In this document: positions 1 through 5,428 of the stretch, piece by piece
How positions within the stretch are numbered: the stretch's first letter is position 1
How the letters are laid out: the number at the start of each line of letters is the position of its first letter
Origin: Chloroflexota bacterium
GTDB lineage: Bacteria; Chloroflexota; Anaerolineae; VGOG01
Assembly: GCA_030615705.1 (NCBI GenBank)
Contig: JAUWYT010000145.1
Span: 1-5,428, forward strand
DNA: 5,428 bases
Reading direction: 5' to 3'
The notes under the pieces: generated by a model
Databases searched by the model: none
Seen by the model: the letters and a program-made list of their open reading frames with translations, nothing else
Told to the model about the DNA's origin: nothing
Translations under genes and position numbers: made by a program

Positions 1-232
1 GCTGGGGGTGGCCGCTGCCATCCTGAACGAGGCCTACGTCAGCTTCCTCGGGGTAGGCGTTCAGCCCCCCACCGCCACCTGGGGCAACATGCTGGACCAG
101 GCTTACCACCACCTCGAATCGGAGCCGTGGATGTGGATCTTCCCTGGTCTTTTCATCCTGCTCACCGTCCTCAGCATCAACTTCCTGGGCGACGGGCTGC
201 GAGACGCCCTCGATCCAAGGACGCGGATCTGA
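1..232 (+). CDS. ABC transporter permease, oligopeptide/dipeptide type (DppC/OppC-like), 3' end only
   Basis: This is the last 76 codons of an inner-membrane permease; the reading frame is open from base 2 and the start lies outside the window. Visible near the beginning is the conserved cytoplasmic loop of the binding-protein-dependent permease family ([14 protein letters not shown] followed by TWGNML), which contacts the ATPase subunits. The fit is to the DppC/OppC/NikC branch, where the usual form is EASLSFLGLGVQPP then SWGNML. A hydrophobic segment follows ([21 protein letters not shown]), the final transmembrane helix, and then the typical tail [11 protein letters not shown]. The family partners a DppB-type permease, one or two ATPases and a lipoprotein, all presumably upstream or elsewhere. 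The substrate cannot be judged from this fragment; peptides, nickel or oligosaccharides are all possible. It ends a separate transcription unit from glgA, because a terminator and a new promoter lie between them. Confidence 0.9.
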   Translation, partial: LGVAAAILNEAYVSFLGVGVQPPTATWGNMLDQAYHHLESEPWMWIFPGLFILLTVLSINFLGDGLRDALDPRTRI

Positions 233-483
233 TGCCTTGACCTCGCAGGTCAGCCACCCCGTTCGGGACGGGGCGATCAGAGGGCATGATCTGAGAGAGT
301 TTGGTCAAGAATCAGCAGCATCTGCGTCCGCCCCCTCACCTCGGTGCGCCAGTCCATCTGAGAAGTGAACCAACGTATCGTGTCTATGCTTATCACCAGT
401 AAAGCGCCGGCCAACACATGGCGCAATGATAGAAAGAAAGCTCTACTTGAATTGGTCAGCTTTGAAACTCTCAAGACATAATC
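233..483. other. Intergenic stretch with no supported gene
   Basis: About 250 bases lie between the permease stop and the terminator upstream of glgA. I find no convincing gene on either strand. The only longish minus-strand frame (277-474) would need a TTG start, has no good ribosome binding site and resembles nothing I know. The stretch contains the short GC-rich hairpin at 257-273 and a few weak inverted repeats, for example AAAGCT near 437 with AGCTTT near 457. It may be the long 3' untranslated region of the transporter operon, or the body of a small RNA ending at the terminator. Neither can be shown from this sequence alone. Confidence 0.5.
257..273. repeat. Short GC-rich inverted repeat (hairpin) after the permease gene
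   Basis: CCCCGT (257-262) and ACGGGG (268-273) form a perfect 6-bp stem around the 5-base loop TCGGG, 24 bases after the permease stop codon. No run of T follows on either strand, so it is not a standard intrinsic terminator. It could be a 3' mRNA-end structure that slows exonuclease decay, or chance in GC-rich DNA. Confidence 0.4.
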
Positions 484-509
484 CCCTTCTCTTCATGAGA
501 AGGGTTTTT
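484..509 (+). terminator. Rho-independent terminator upstream of glgA
   Basis: CCCTTCTC (484-491) pairs perfectly with GAGAAGGG (497-504) around the loop TTCAT, and five T follow at 505-509. The T run is on the + strand only, so it stops rightward transcription coming from the transporter gene. It ends just upstream of the proposed glgA promoter, which separates the two units. A transcript starting near base 563 would not include it, so it is not an attenuator for that promoter. Confidence 0.85.
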
Positions 510-527
510 GTTGCTACAATCCCCCTC

Positions 528-556
528 TTCCCAACCTCAGAGATCTGTTGTATAAT
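528..556 (+). promoter_or_regulatory. Sigma-70-type promoter for the glg operon
   Basis: A perfect -10 box TATAAT lies at 551-556. Seventeen bases upstream is TTCCCA (528-533), a 4-of-6 match to the -35 consensus TTGACA. The expected start of transcription is about base 563, giving a leader of roughly 23 bases before the glgA ATG at 586. The leader carries the Shine-Dalgarno core GGAG at 575-578, seven bases before the ATG. A short inverted repeat, GAGAT (540-544) and ATCTC (567-571), flanks the -10 box and could be an operator, but it is only 5 bp. The strong -10 combined with a poor -35 leaves room for an activator; no known binding site is recognised. Confidence 0.7.
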
Positions 557-585
557 GTGAGAGCAAATCTCAGCGGAGACAGACG

Positions 586-2064
586 ATGGACAAGCCACTG
601 AAGATACTGTTGGTTTCTTCCGAGGCAGTGCCCTTCGCCAAGGTAGGAGGGCTGGCCGATGTGGCCGGATCGCTTCCCAAGGCCCTGCGTCGGTTAGGAC
701 ACGATGCCAGGCTGGCGTTGCCCAAATACAGACAGATTCACGGGGCCAAGTTCGGGCTGACCAAGGTTTTGGGGTCACTGCTTGTGCCTGTAGGCTCCGA
801 TCATGAGTTAGCCTCTATCTTTGGGAGCGTCGTTGAGGGGATGCCCATCTACTTGGTTAGTAGCAACAAATACTTCAGCAGGGAGGAGGTCTACGGCTAC
901 GATGACGACGGGGAGCGCTTCGTCTTCTTCTGCCGGGCTGCCTTGGAGATGCTCAAGGCGCTCGACTGGCAGCCGGACGTCATCCACTGTAACGACTGGC
1001 ACGCCGGAATCATCCCTAATTGGTTGGAGACAATTTACAAGGACGATCCTTTTTTCGCGGACACAGCGACCGTGTTCACCATCCACAACCTGTCTTACCA
1101 GGGCATCTTCGGTCCCAAGCTTCTGGAGTTCGCCGATTTGGCCGATTACGGCCTCATCCCCCATCCCAAAGACGGTGAGCTGAGCCGGGTGGTCGTCCTG
1201 ATGGCCCGGGGCATTCTCTTCGCCGACGTCGTCAACGCTGTGAGCGAGAAGTATGCCCAGGAGATCCTCACCCCTGAATATGGAGAGAGGCTGGACCCCA
1301 TTTTGGCCCTGCGCCAGGATCGCCTCTTCGGCATCCTCAACGGCCTGGACTACGAGGTCTGGAACCCAGCCACCGACCGAGAGATCGCTGTCAACTACGA
1401 CGCCGCTTCCCTGGACCGACGGGTGGAGAACAAGCTGGCCCTGCAACGGGAAGCAGGGCTCCCTCTGGACCCTGACATCCTGCTAGTCGGGATGATCTCC
1501 CGCCTGGCTGATCAGAAGGGCTTCGATATTCTAGCTGAAGCCATAGATTCGCTCCTGGAGCTGGATCTTCAGTTCGTCCTCTTGGGCACGGGCGAGGAGC
1601 GTTACCACAGGACCTTTGCCAAAGTGGCCGGGAAGTATCAAGGCCAGGCCGCAGTCTTCCTCAAATTCGACGGTGCTCTGGCGCGGCTCATCTACGCTGG
1701 GAGCGATGCCTTTCTCATGCCCTCGCGCTTCGAGCCCTGCGGCCTCGGGCAACTCATCGCCATGCGCTACGGCAGCGTGCCCATCGTGCGCAGCATCGGC
1801 GGTTTGGCCGACACCGTTCAGAGCTTCGACCCAACCGCCGGCCAGGGCAATGGCTTCGCCTTCTCAGACTACAGTGAAGAGGCCCTCGTGGCTGCCGTGA
1901 AGAGGACCCTGGAGACCTATCGCCGTAAAGACACCTGGCGAACCTTGATGGAGCGGGGGATGAGGGCCGACTTCTCCTGGGAGGTCTCGGCCAGGAAGTA
2001 TGTAGAGTTGTATCATAAGGCTTTGGAGCTCAAGCAGGTAGGCAGGTGGCAAGCGGGCAACTGA
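586..2064 (+). CDS. glgA: Glycogen synthase, ADP-glucose type (GT5)
   Basis: This 492-residue cytoplasmic enzyme transfers glucose from ADP-glucose to the non-reducing end of an alpha-1,4-glucan (EC 2.4.1.21). Its length is normal for bacterial GlgA (about 475-490). The N-terminal GT5 half starts at once with KVGGLADV (19-26), whose lysine binds the ADP-glucose phosphate. It continues with HCNDWHAG (134-141) and TIHNLSYQG (165-173; His167 matches E. coli His161). The C-terminal GT1 half has NGLDYEVWNP (252-261), SRLADQKG (305-312; Arg306 and Lys311 match E. coli Arg300 and Lys305), RFEPCGLGQL (381-390; Glu383 matches E. coli Glu377) and GGLADTV (405-411). All key residues are present, so it should be active. 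The ATG at 586 is set by GGAG seven bases upstream. The last residues (ELKQVGRWQAGN) come from low-complexity DNA discussed in the findings. First gene of the operon; glgC follows after 38 bases. Confidence 0.97.
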   Translation: MDKPLKILLVSSEAVPFAKVGGLADVAGSLPKALRRLGHDARLALPKYRQIHGAKFGLTKVLGSLLVPVGSDHELASIFGSVVEGMPIYLVSSNKYFSREEVYGYDDDGERFVFFCRAALEMLKALDWQPDVIHCNDWHAGIIPNWLETIYKDDPFFADTATVFTIHNLSYQGIFGPKLLEFADLADYGLIPHPKDGELSRVVVLMARGILFADVVNAVSEKYAQEILTPEYGERLDPILALRQDRLFGILNGLDYEVWNPATDREIAVNYDAASLDRRVENKLALQREAGLPLDPDILLVGMISRLADQKGFDILAEAIDSLLELDLQFVLLGTGEERYHRTFAKVAGKYQGQAAVFLKFDGALARLIYAGSDAFLMPSRFEPCGLGQLIAMRYGSVPIVRSIGGLADTVQSFDPTAGQGNGFAFSDYSEEALVAAVKRTLETYRRKDTWRTLMERGMRADFSWEVSARKYVELYHKALELKQVGRWQAGN

Positions 2065-2089
2065 GCTTGCAAACTTGGATACTTTAGTT

Positions 2090-2096
2090 GGAGGTG
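2090..2096 (+). promoter_or_regulatory. Ribosome binding site that fixes the glgC start
   Basis: GGAGGTG is a near-perfect Shine-Dalgarno sequence, six bases before ATG at 2103. An in-frame TTG at 2088 would lengthen the protein by five residues, but it would place this site inside the gene and leave itself without one. The ATG start also begins the protein at [11 protein letters not shown], directly at the first beta strand of the nucleotide-binding fold. Confidence 0.85.
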
Positions 2097-2102
2097 TTCG
2101 AG

Positions 2103-3383
2103 ATGAAAGTTTTGGCTCTCATCCTGGCCGGTGGCGAGGGCAGTAGGCTAAGCATCCTGACAGCTAAGAGGACCAAGCCGGCTGTCCCCTTCGCGGGCAA
2201 GTACCGGATTATAGACTTCACCCTGTCCAATTGTGTAAACTCCGGTATCTACAACCTGGGCATCCTCACCCAGTACCGGCCCCGTTCGCTTAACGAGCAC
2301 ATCCGCATCGGGCGGCCTTGGGACCTGGGCCGTATGCACGGAGGTGTTCGACTACTCCAGCCCTACCTGGGAAGAAAGGACATGGATTGGTACAAGGGCA
2401 CAGCGGACGCTGTCTACCAGAACCTCAACTTCGTTCACAGGCGCAAGGTGGATCATGTGCTGATCCTCTCCGGAGACCATATCTACAAGATGGATTATGG
2501 GCCCATGCTGCGCTTCCACGAGGAGAGGGGCGCTGACTCAACGGTGGCCGCTATCACGGTGAAGCCCGAGGAGGCCCATCGCTTCGGCATTCTGTCTGTA
2601 GACGAGGGGGGCAGGGTCGTGGGCTTCGAGGAAAAGCCAACTGAGCTGCGGACTCAAGGTCCAATCCTCAGCTTGGCCTCCATGGGAGTCTATGTCTTCA
2701 ATCCCAGCATTTTGGGCCAGAGGCTGGGGGACGATGCGCGAAGGAGGACAAGCCACGACTTCGGCAAAGATGTTATCCCGCGCATGATCGAGCTGGACGA
2801 CAAGGTCTACGCCTACCCCTTCAGCGGCTACTGGGTGGATGTGGGGACCGTCCAGGCTTACTGGGAGGCCCACATGGACCTCTTGTCAGACAATCCTCCC
2901 TTTGACCTGTATGATCCAGATTGGGTCTTCCACACCCGCAGCGAGGAGCGGCCTCCGGTCAGGGTGAACACGGAGGCGACCATAGACAGGAGCCTGGTCT
3001 CTAACGGCTGTATTGTTGGTGGGACAGTAGAGCATTCCGTGCTCTCGCCAGGCGTGCAGGTTGGCCCGGGGGCCTTGGTGCGCCATTCCATCATCATGAC
3101 CGATACCCTCATCGGCAAGAAGGCCATCGTTGATCACGCTATCTTGGACAAGAACATCGTGGTGGGCGCTCGGAGCCACGTTGGCTTCGGCGACGATTGC
3201 ACAGCTAACGAGGCTCAGCCAGACCTCTGCACGGGGATCACGGTTGTAGGCAAGAACACTATCATCCCTGCCGGGATCAAAATAGGCCGCAACTGCTTCA
3301 TTGCCTGTGACTTGGAAGAGAGCGACTTTGATACCGACCTTATCGCGAGCGGCAGTACAGTTGGGCATCCAGAGGAAAAGTAG
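2103..3383 (+). CDS. glgC: Glucose-1-phosphate adenylyltransferase (ADP-glucose pyrophosphorylase)
   Basis: This 426-residue enzyme makes ADP-glucose and pyrophosphate from ATP and glucose-1-phosphate (EC 2.7.7.27), the committed step of bacterial glycogen synthesis. The nucleotidyltransferase domain carries [11 protein letters not shown] (10-20), [15 protein letters not shown] (25-39), [12 protein letters not shown] (96-107), [10 protein letters not shown] (123-132; Asp125 matches catalytic E. coli Asp142) and FEEKP (175-179; Lys178 matches the glucose-1-phosphate lysine 195). These residues and Lys22 (E. coli Lys39, activator site) all sit at a constant offset of 17 from E. coli, so there are no gaps over that span. 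E. coli Arg115 is Lys98 here. From about residue 290 come left-handed beta-helix hexapeptide repeats ending in [14 protein letters not shown], the allosteric and oligomerisation domain. Which effectors it answers to cannot be read from sequence. It lies 38 bases after glgA, presumably co-transcribed. Confidence 0.97.
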   Translation: MKVLALILAGGEGSRLSILTAKRTKPAVPFAGKYRIIDFTLSNCVNSGIYNLGILTQYRPRSLNEHIRIGRPWDLGRMHGGVRLLQPYLGRKDMDWYKGTADAVYQNLNFVHRRKVDHVLILSGDHIYKMDYGPMLRFHEERGADSTVAAITVKPEEAHRFGILSVDEGGRVVGFEEKPTELRTQGPILSLASMGVYVFNPSILGQRLGDDARRRTSHDFGKDVIPRMIELDDKVYAYPFSGYWVDVGTVQAYWEAHMDLLSDNPPFDLYDPDWVFHTRSEERPPVRVNTEATIDRSLVSNGCIVGGTVEHSVLSPGVQVGPGALVRHSIIMTDTLIGKKAIVDHAILDKNIVVGARSHVGFGDDCTANEAQPDLCTGITVVGKNTIIPAGIKIGRNCFIACDLEESDFDTDLIASGSTVGHPEEK

Positions 3384-3395
3384 ATAAGCAACAGG

Positions 3396-3435
3396 GAGCA
3401 AGTAGGCGGTAACTTTATTACCTGTCTACTTGCTT
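3396..3435 (+). repeat. Long intercistronic stem-loop between glgC and the GH57 gene
   Basis: AGCAAGTAG (3397-3405) pairs perfectly with CTACTTGCT (3426-3434). Inside it GGTAA (3408-3412) pairs with TTACC (3418-3422) around the loop CTTTA. The junction can also pair (G3406-U3425, C3407-G3424) with a single bulged U at 3423, and G3396-U3435 extends the base, giving about 17 pairs in all. It starts 12 bases after the glgC stop and ends 10 bases before the AAAGG (3445-3449) that serves the next gene. Only a weak T run follows (CCTTTAAG), so it is a poor intrinsic terminator. It could be a partial terminator, an mRNA processing or stability element that sets GH57 output relative to GlgA and GlgC, or a dispersed palindromic repeat. 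Confidence 0.75.
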
Positions 3436-3457
3436 GCCTTTAAGAAAGGTATGCGCC

Positions 3458-5428
3458 ATGACTAAACACATCTACCTTGCTCTGGCTATCCACAACCACC
3501 AGCCCGTGGGTAACTTCGAGTGGGTCTTCGAGAAGGGCTGCGCTGAGGCTTACGAGCCGATGATCGAAGCCCTGGAGCGCCACCCGACCATCAGGATGGC
3601 TTTGCACTATTCGGGGCCCCTGCGCGACTGGATCGCCGAGAACCGGCCGGAGTTGATCGAGCGTATCCGTGCCCTGGTGGCTCGCGGCCAAGTGGAGATG
3701 ATGACCGGCGGCTACTACGAGCCCATCCTGGTGGCCCTCTATGATGCCGACAAGCGAGGCCAAATCGAGAAGCTCACCCAGGCGGTGCGAAATGACTTCG
3801 GCTACGAGCCCACGGGGGCCTGGCTGGCTGAGCGGGTCTGGGAGCCCCACCTGGCCAAGCCCATGGCCGAGGCGGGAGTCCAGTACACTATCGTGGATGA
3901 CACCCATTTCAAGTACGTAGGGCTGGAGGACAAGGACCTCTTTGGCTACTACGTCACCGAGGAGCAAGGGGCCGCCCTCAAGATCTTTGGCACCTCTAAG
4001 CACCTGCGCTACACCATCCCCTGGGCCCCGGTGGAGGAGGTCATGGCCTGGCTGCGAGGCGAGGCAGAGGATGTAGGGGCCGGACCCCGTGTTGGCCCGA
4101 AGGTTGCCGTGATGGGCGACGATGGAGAGAAGTTCGGCTTATGGCCCGACACCTATGAGCACTGCTGGCTCGGTCAACGTGGTCAGCAGGGCTGGATAGA
4201 GGAGTTCTTCCAGGCCCTCGAACGAAATTCCGATTGGCTCACGACGATCACTCCTGGCGAGTACGCCGAAAAATTTCCTGCCCTGGGCCGCATCTATCTC
4301 CCCACAGCTTCCTACGACGAGATGACCGAATGGGCGCTGCCCGCCAAGTTCTCTGGGAAGATCGTCCACCTGAAGCATCGCTTGGAGGACGAAGGGCGGA
4401 AGGACGTCCTGCGTTTCATCAAGGGCGGCTTCTGGCGCAACTTCATGGTCAAGTATCCCGAGATCAACACCATGCACAAGAAGATGCTGTTGGTTAGTGA
4501 GAAGGTGCATCAAATGACCAATGACCAAATCCCAAATCGCAATGAGTTGCACAGGTCAGATATTGGTCATTGGTCATTGGGATTTGGTCATTCCGCCCTC
4601 GATCACCTCTGGGCCGGCCAATGCAATTGCCCCTACTGGCACGGCATCTTCGGTGGCATCTACCTCTTCCACATCCGCGTTGCTACCTACAATCACCTCA
4701 TCACTGCCGAGAACCTGGCCGATGCCCAACGGCATCGCGATTGTCCTTGGGTTGAGTGGCGGGAGTTCGACCTCGACCGCGATGTCAGCCCCGAGGTCCT
4801 TCTCTCCAGCGATGCCATGAACCTCTACTTTGACCCCGCCGACGGGGGCAGCCTCTTTGAGTGGGATTGGCGCTCCCTGCGCTACAACCTGCTCAATACC
4901 CTGAGTCGCCGCCCCGAGGGCTATCACCAGGATCTGGTGGAAGCGGGACATAAGCGGGAGACAGTGGTGGCTGGAGAGGAAGAGAGGCTGGAGACAATCC
5001 ACACGGCCAAGGTGCGGGTCAAGGAGAAGGACCTGCACGAGAAGCTCTTCTACGACTGGTACCGCCGCTCTAGCTTCATTGATCACTTCCTGCATCCCGA
5101 TACGACTCTAGATGATTTCCAGCGCTGCCAGTACGGCGAGGTCGGCGACTTCGTGGATCAGCCTTATAGTTATCAAGTGGAAGAAGGCAATGGGCACTTG
5201 ACCCTGAAGCTCACCCGTGACGGCCACGTCTGGTACGACGAGCGCTATTCACCCCTGCGGGTGGACAAAAGAATCGAAGTCGCTGCCAACAGCACAGATC
5301 TGAAAGTAACCTACGTCTTGACTAACACCGGCCAGGAAGCGGTGAGTGTTTGCTTTGGAGTGGAATTCAATTTCGCTATCCTGGGTGGGGATGGCCCCGA
5401 TGCATATTATGCCCTCCCCAGTCAGGAC
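3458..5428 (+). CDS. GH57 family 4-alpha-glucanotransferase / alpha-amylase-type enzyme, 3' end outside window, with an in-frame palindromic repeat insert
   Basis: 657 codons are visible and the frame runs off the window; the Thermococcus litoralis homologue is about 659 residues. The family cleaves alpha-1,4-glucans and usually transfers the cut chain to another glucan (EC 2.4.1.25); some members mainly hydrolyse. The GH57 motifs are in order: HNHQP (12-16), GGYYEP (84-89), WLAERVWEP (122-130; Glu125 is the expected nucleophile), GDDGEKFG (220-227; Asp221 or Asp222 is the expected acid/base) and TASYDEMTEWALP (283-295). The central helical domain (DUF1925-like) continues to QCNCPYWHGIFGG. 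A C-terminal beta domain (DUF1926-like) begins near AMNLYFDP (453-460) and includes FYDWYRRSSFIDHF (about 531-544); it is cut at VEFNFAILGG and shortly after. Residues 353-379 are encoded by a palindromic repeat and look foreign. The frame stays open across it, so the gene is probably functional. ATG 3458 follows AAAGG at 3445-3449 with 8-base spacing. Third gene of the glg operon; no signal peptide, so probably a cytoplasmic glycogen-remodelling enzyme. Confidence 0.92.
   Translation, partial: MTKHIYLALAIHNHQPVGNFEWVFEKGCAEAYEPMIEALERHPTIRMALHYSGPLRDWIAENRPELIERIRALVARGQVEMMTGGYYEPILVALYDADKRGQIEKLTQAVRNDFGYEPTGAWLAERVWEPHLAKPMAEAGVQYTIVDDTHFKYVGLEDKDLFGYYVTEEQGAALKIFGTSKHLRYTIPWAPVEEVMAWLRGEAEDVGAGPRVGPKVAVMGDDGEKFGLWPDTYEHCWLGQRGQQGWIEEFFQALERNSDWLTTITPGEYAEKFPALGRIYLPTASYDEMTEWALPAKFSGKIVHLKHRLEDEGRKDVLRFIKGGFWRNFMVKYPEINTMHKKMLLVSEKVHQMTNDQIPNRNELHRSDIGHWSLGFGHSALDHLWAGQCNCPYWHGIFGGIYLFHIRVATYNHLITAENLADAQRHRDCPWVEWREFDLDRDVSPEVLLSSDAMNLYFDPADGGSLFEWDWRSLRYNLLNTLSRRPEGYHQDLVEAGHKRETVVAGEEERLETIHTAKVRVKEKDLHEKLFYDWYRRSSFIDHFLHPDTTLDDFQRCQYGEVGDFVDQPYSYQVEEGNGHLTLKLTRDGHVWYDERYSPLRVDKRIEVAANSTDLKVTYVLTNTGQEAVSVCFGVEFNFAILGGDGPDAYYALPSQD
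4513..4592. repeat. Heptad-built palindromic repeat element inserted in frame in the GH57 gene
   Basis: The left arm reads in 7-base units AATGACC, AATGACC, AAATCCC, AAATCGC, AATGAGT (4513-4547). The right arm reads TTGGTCA, TTGGTCA, TTGGGAT, TTGGTCA plus TT (4563-4592). AATGACCAAATCCCAA (4520-4535) is perfectly complementary to 4577-4592, and CAATGA (4540-4545) to 4567-4572. A second, slipped register is also perfect over 16 bp (4513-4528 with 4563-4578). I count 33 G+C of 80 bases (41%), visibly below the surrounding gene. Removing 27 codons (4514-4594) would join SEKVHQ to ALDHLWAGQCN with the frame intact. The unit TTGGTCA matches, from memory, a heptamer of the cyanobacterial STRR repeats. 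There is no transposase, so at most it is a non-autonomous element. Confidence 0.88.

Noticed and set aside
301..458. Single copies of TTGGTCA at 301-307 and 452-458
   Set aside because: They are isolated heptamers with no neighbouring units or arms. The complement TGACCAA also occurs by chance inside glgA (758-764), so these are weak evidence for repeat remnants.
277..474. Minus-strand open frame of 65 codons in the gap before glgA
   Set aside because: It needs a TTG start, has no convincing ribosome binding site, resembles no family I know, and the nearby ATG on that strand (at 479-477) hits a stop after two codons.
452..482. Possible second promoter, TTGGTC (452-457) with CATAAT (477-482)
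   Set aside because: The spacer is 19 bases and the start point would fall inside the terminator stem, so the transcript would end at once.
808..1446. Long minus-strand open frame opposite glgA (212 codons)
   Set aside because: It lies wholly opposite a fully conserved gene. Valine- and aspartate-rich antisense translations are typical of GC-rich coding DNA.
2088..2102. TTG at 2088 as the glgC start
   Set aside because: The GGAGGTG at 2090-2096 is ideally spaced for ATG 2103 and would fall inside the gene if the TTG were used.
2886..4003. Minus-strand open frames opposite glgC (2886-3401) and the GH57 gene (3440-4003)
   Set aside because: These are antisense shadows of conserved coding sequence, without recognisable domains or start signals.
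4513..4592. Insert as a gene-breaking lesion or a CRISPR array
   Set aside because: The frame is open across it and conserved motifs continue on the far side, so there is no break. The units are 7-base and contiguous with no spacers, so it is not CRISPR.
4521..4820. Alternative + frame starting MTKSQIAMS and running through the repeat
   Set aside because: It overlaps the GH57 frame, which carries conserved residues on both sides; this reading is repeat sequence followed by out-of-frame codons.
4574..5095. Minus-strand frame of 173 codons ending in the repeat
   Set aside because: It is opposite conserved GH57 sequence and has no recognisable product; the MTKSQ ending only reflects the palindrome.

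Overview
The window is a piece of a bacterial chromosome with moderately high G+C. All genes read on the + strand. GlgC, GlgA and the GH57 enzyme look most like sequences I associate with Chloroflexota (Anaerolineae-like). Examples are the GlgC opening motif [11 protein letters not shown] with [15 protein letters not shown], and QCNCPYWHG in the GH57 enzyme. This placement comes from memory of the families, not from a search.

Layout. Bases 1-232 hold the C-terminal end of an oligopeptide/dipeptide-type ABC transporter permease. Bases 233-585 have no supported gene. They carry a GC-rich hairpin (257-273), a clear intrinsic terminator (484-509) and a sigma-70-type promoter (528-556) just upstream of glgA. 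Three genes follow as a probable operon: glgA (ADP-glucose-type glycogen synthase, 586-2064), glgC (ADP-glucose pyrophosphorylase, 2103-3383) and a GH57 4-alpha-glucanotransferase/alpha-amylase-type enzyme (3458 to the window end, 657 codons visible). The gaps are 38 and 74 nt. The second gap is largely filled by a long stem-loop (3396-3435).

The three enzymes form one pathway. GlgC makes ADP-glucose, GlgA polymerises it into alpha-1,4-glucan, and the GH57 enzyme would rearrange or trim the glucan chains. No branching enzyme is visible in this window.

The most unusual item is inside the GH57 gene. An ~80-base palindromic element (4513-4592) built from 7-base units (AATGACC on the left arm, TTGGTCA on the right) lies in frame between two conserved parts of the enzyme and adds about 27 residues. 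It is clearly more AT-rich than the surrounding gene. The unit TTGGTCA is, as I recall, one of the heptamers of the short tandemly repeated repetitive (STRR) sequences of filamentous cyanobacteria, yet the genes here do not look cyanobacterial. A second, differently worded set of short repeats may link the 3' end of glgA to the glgC-GH57 intercistronic hairpin.
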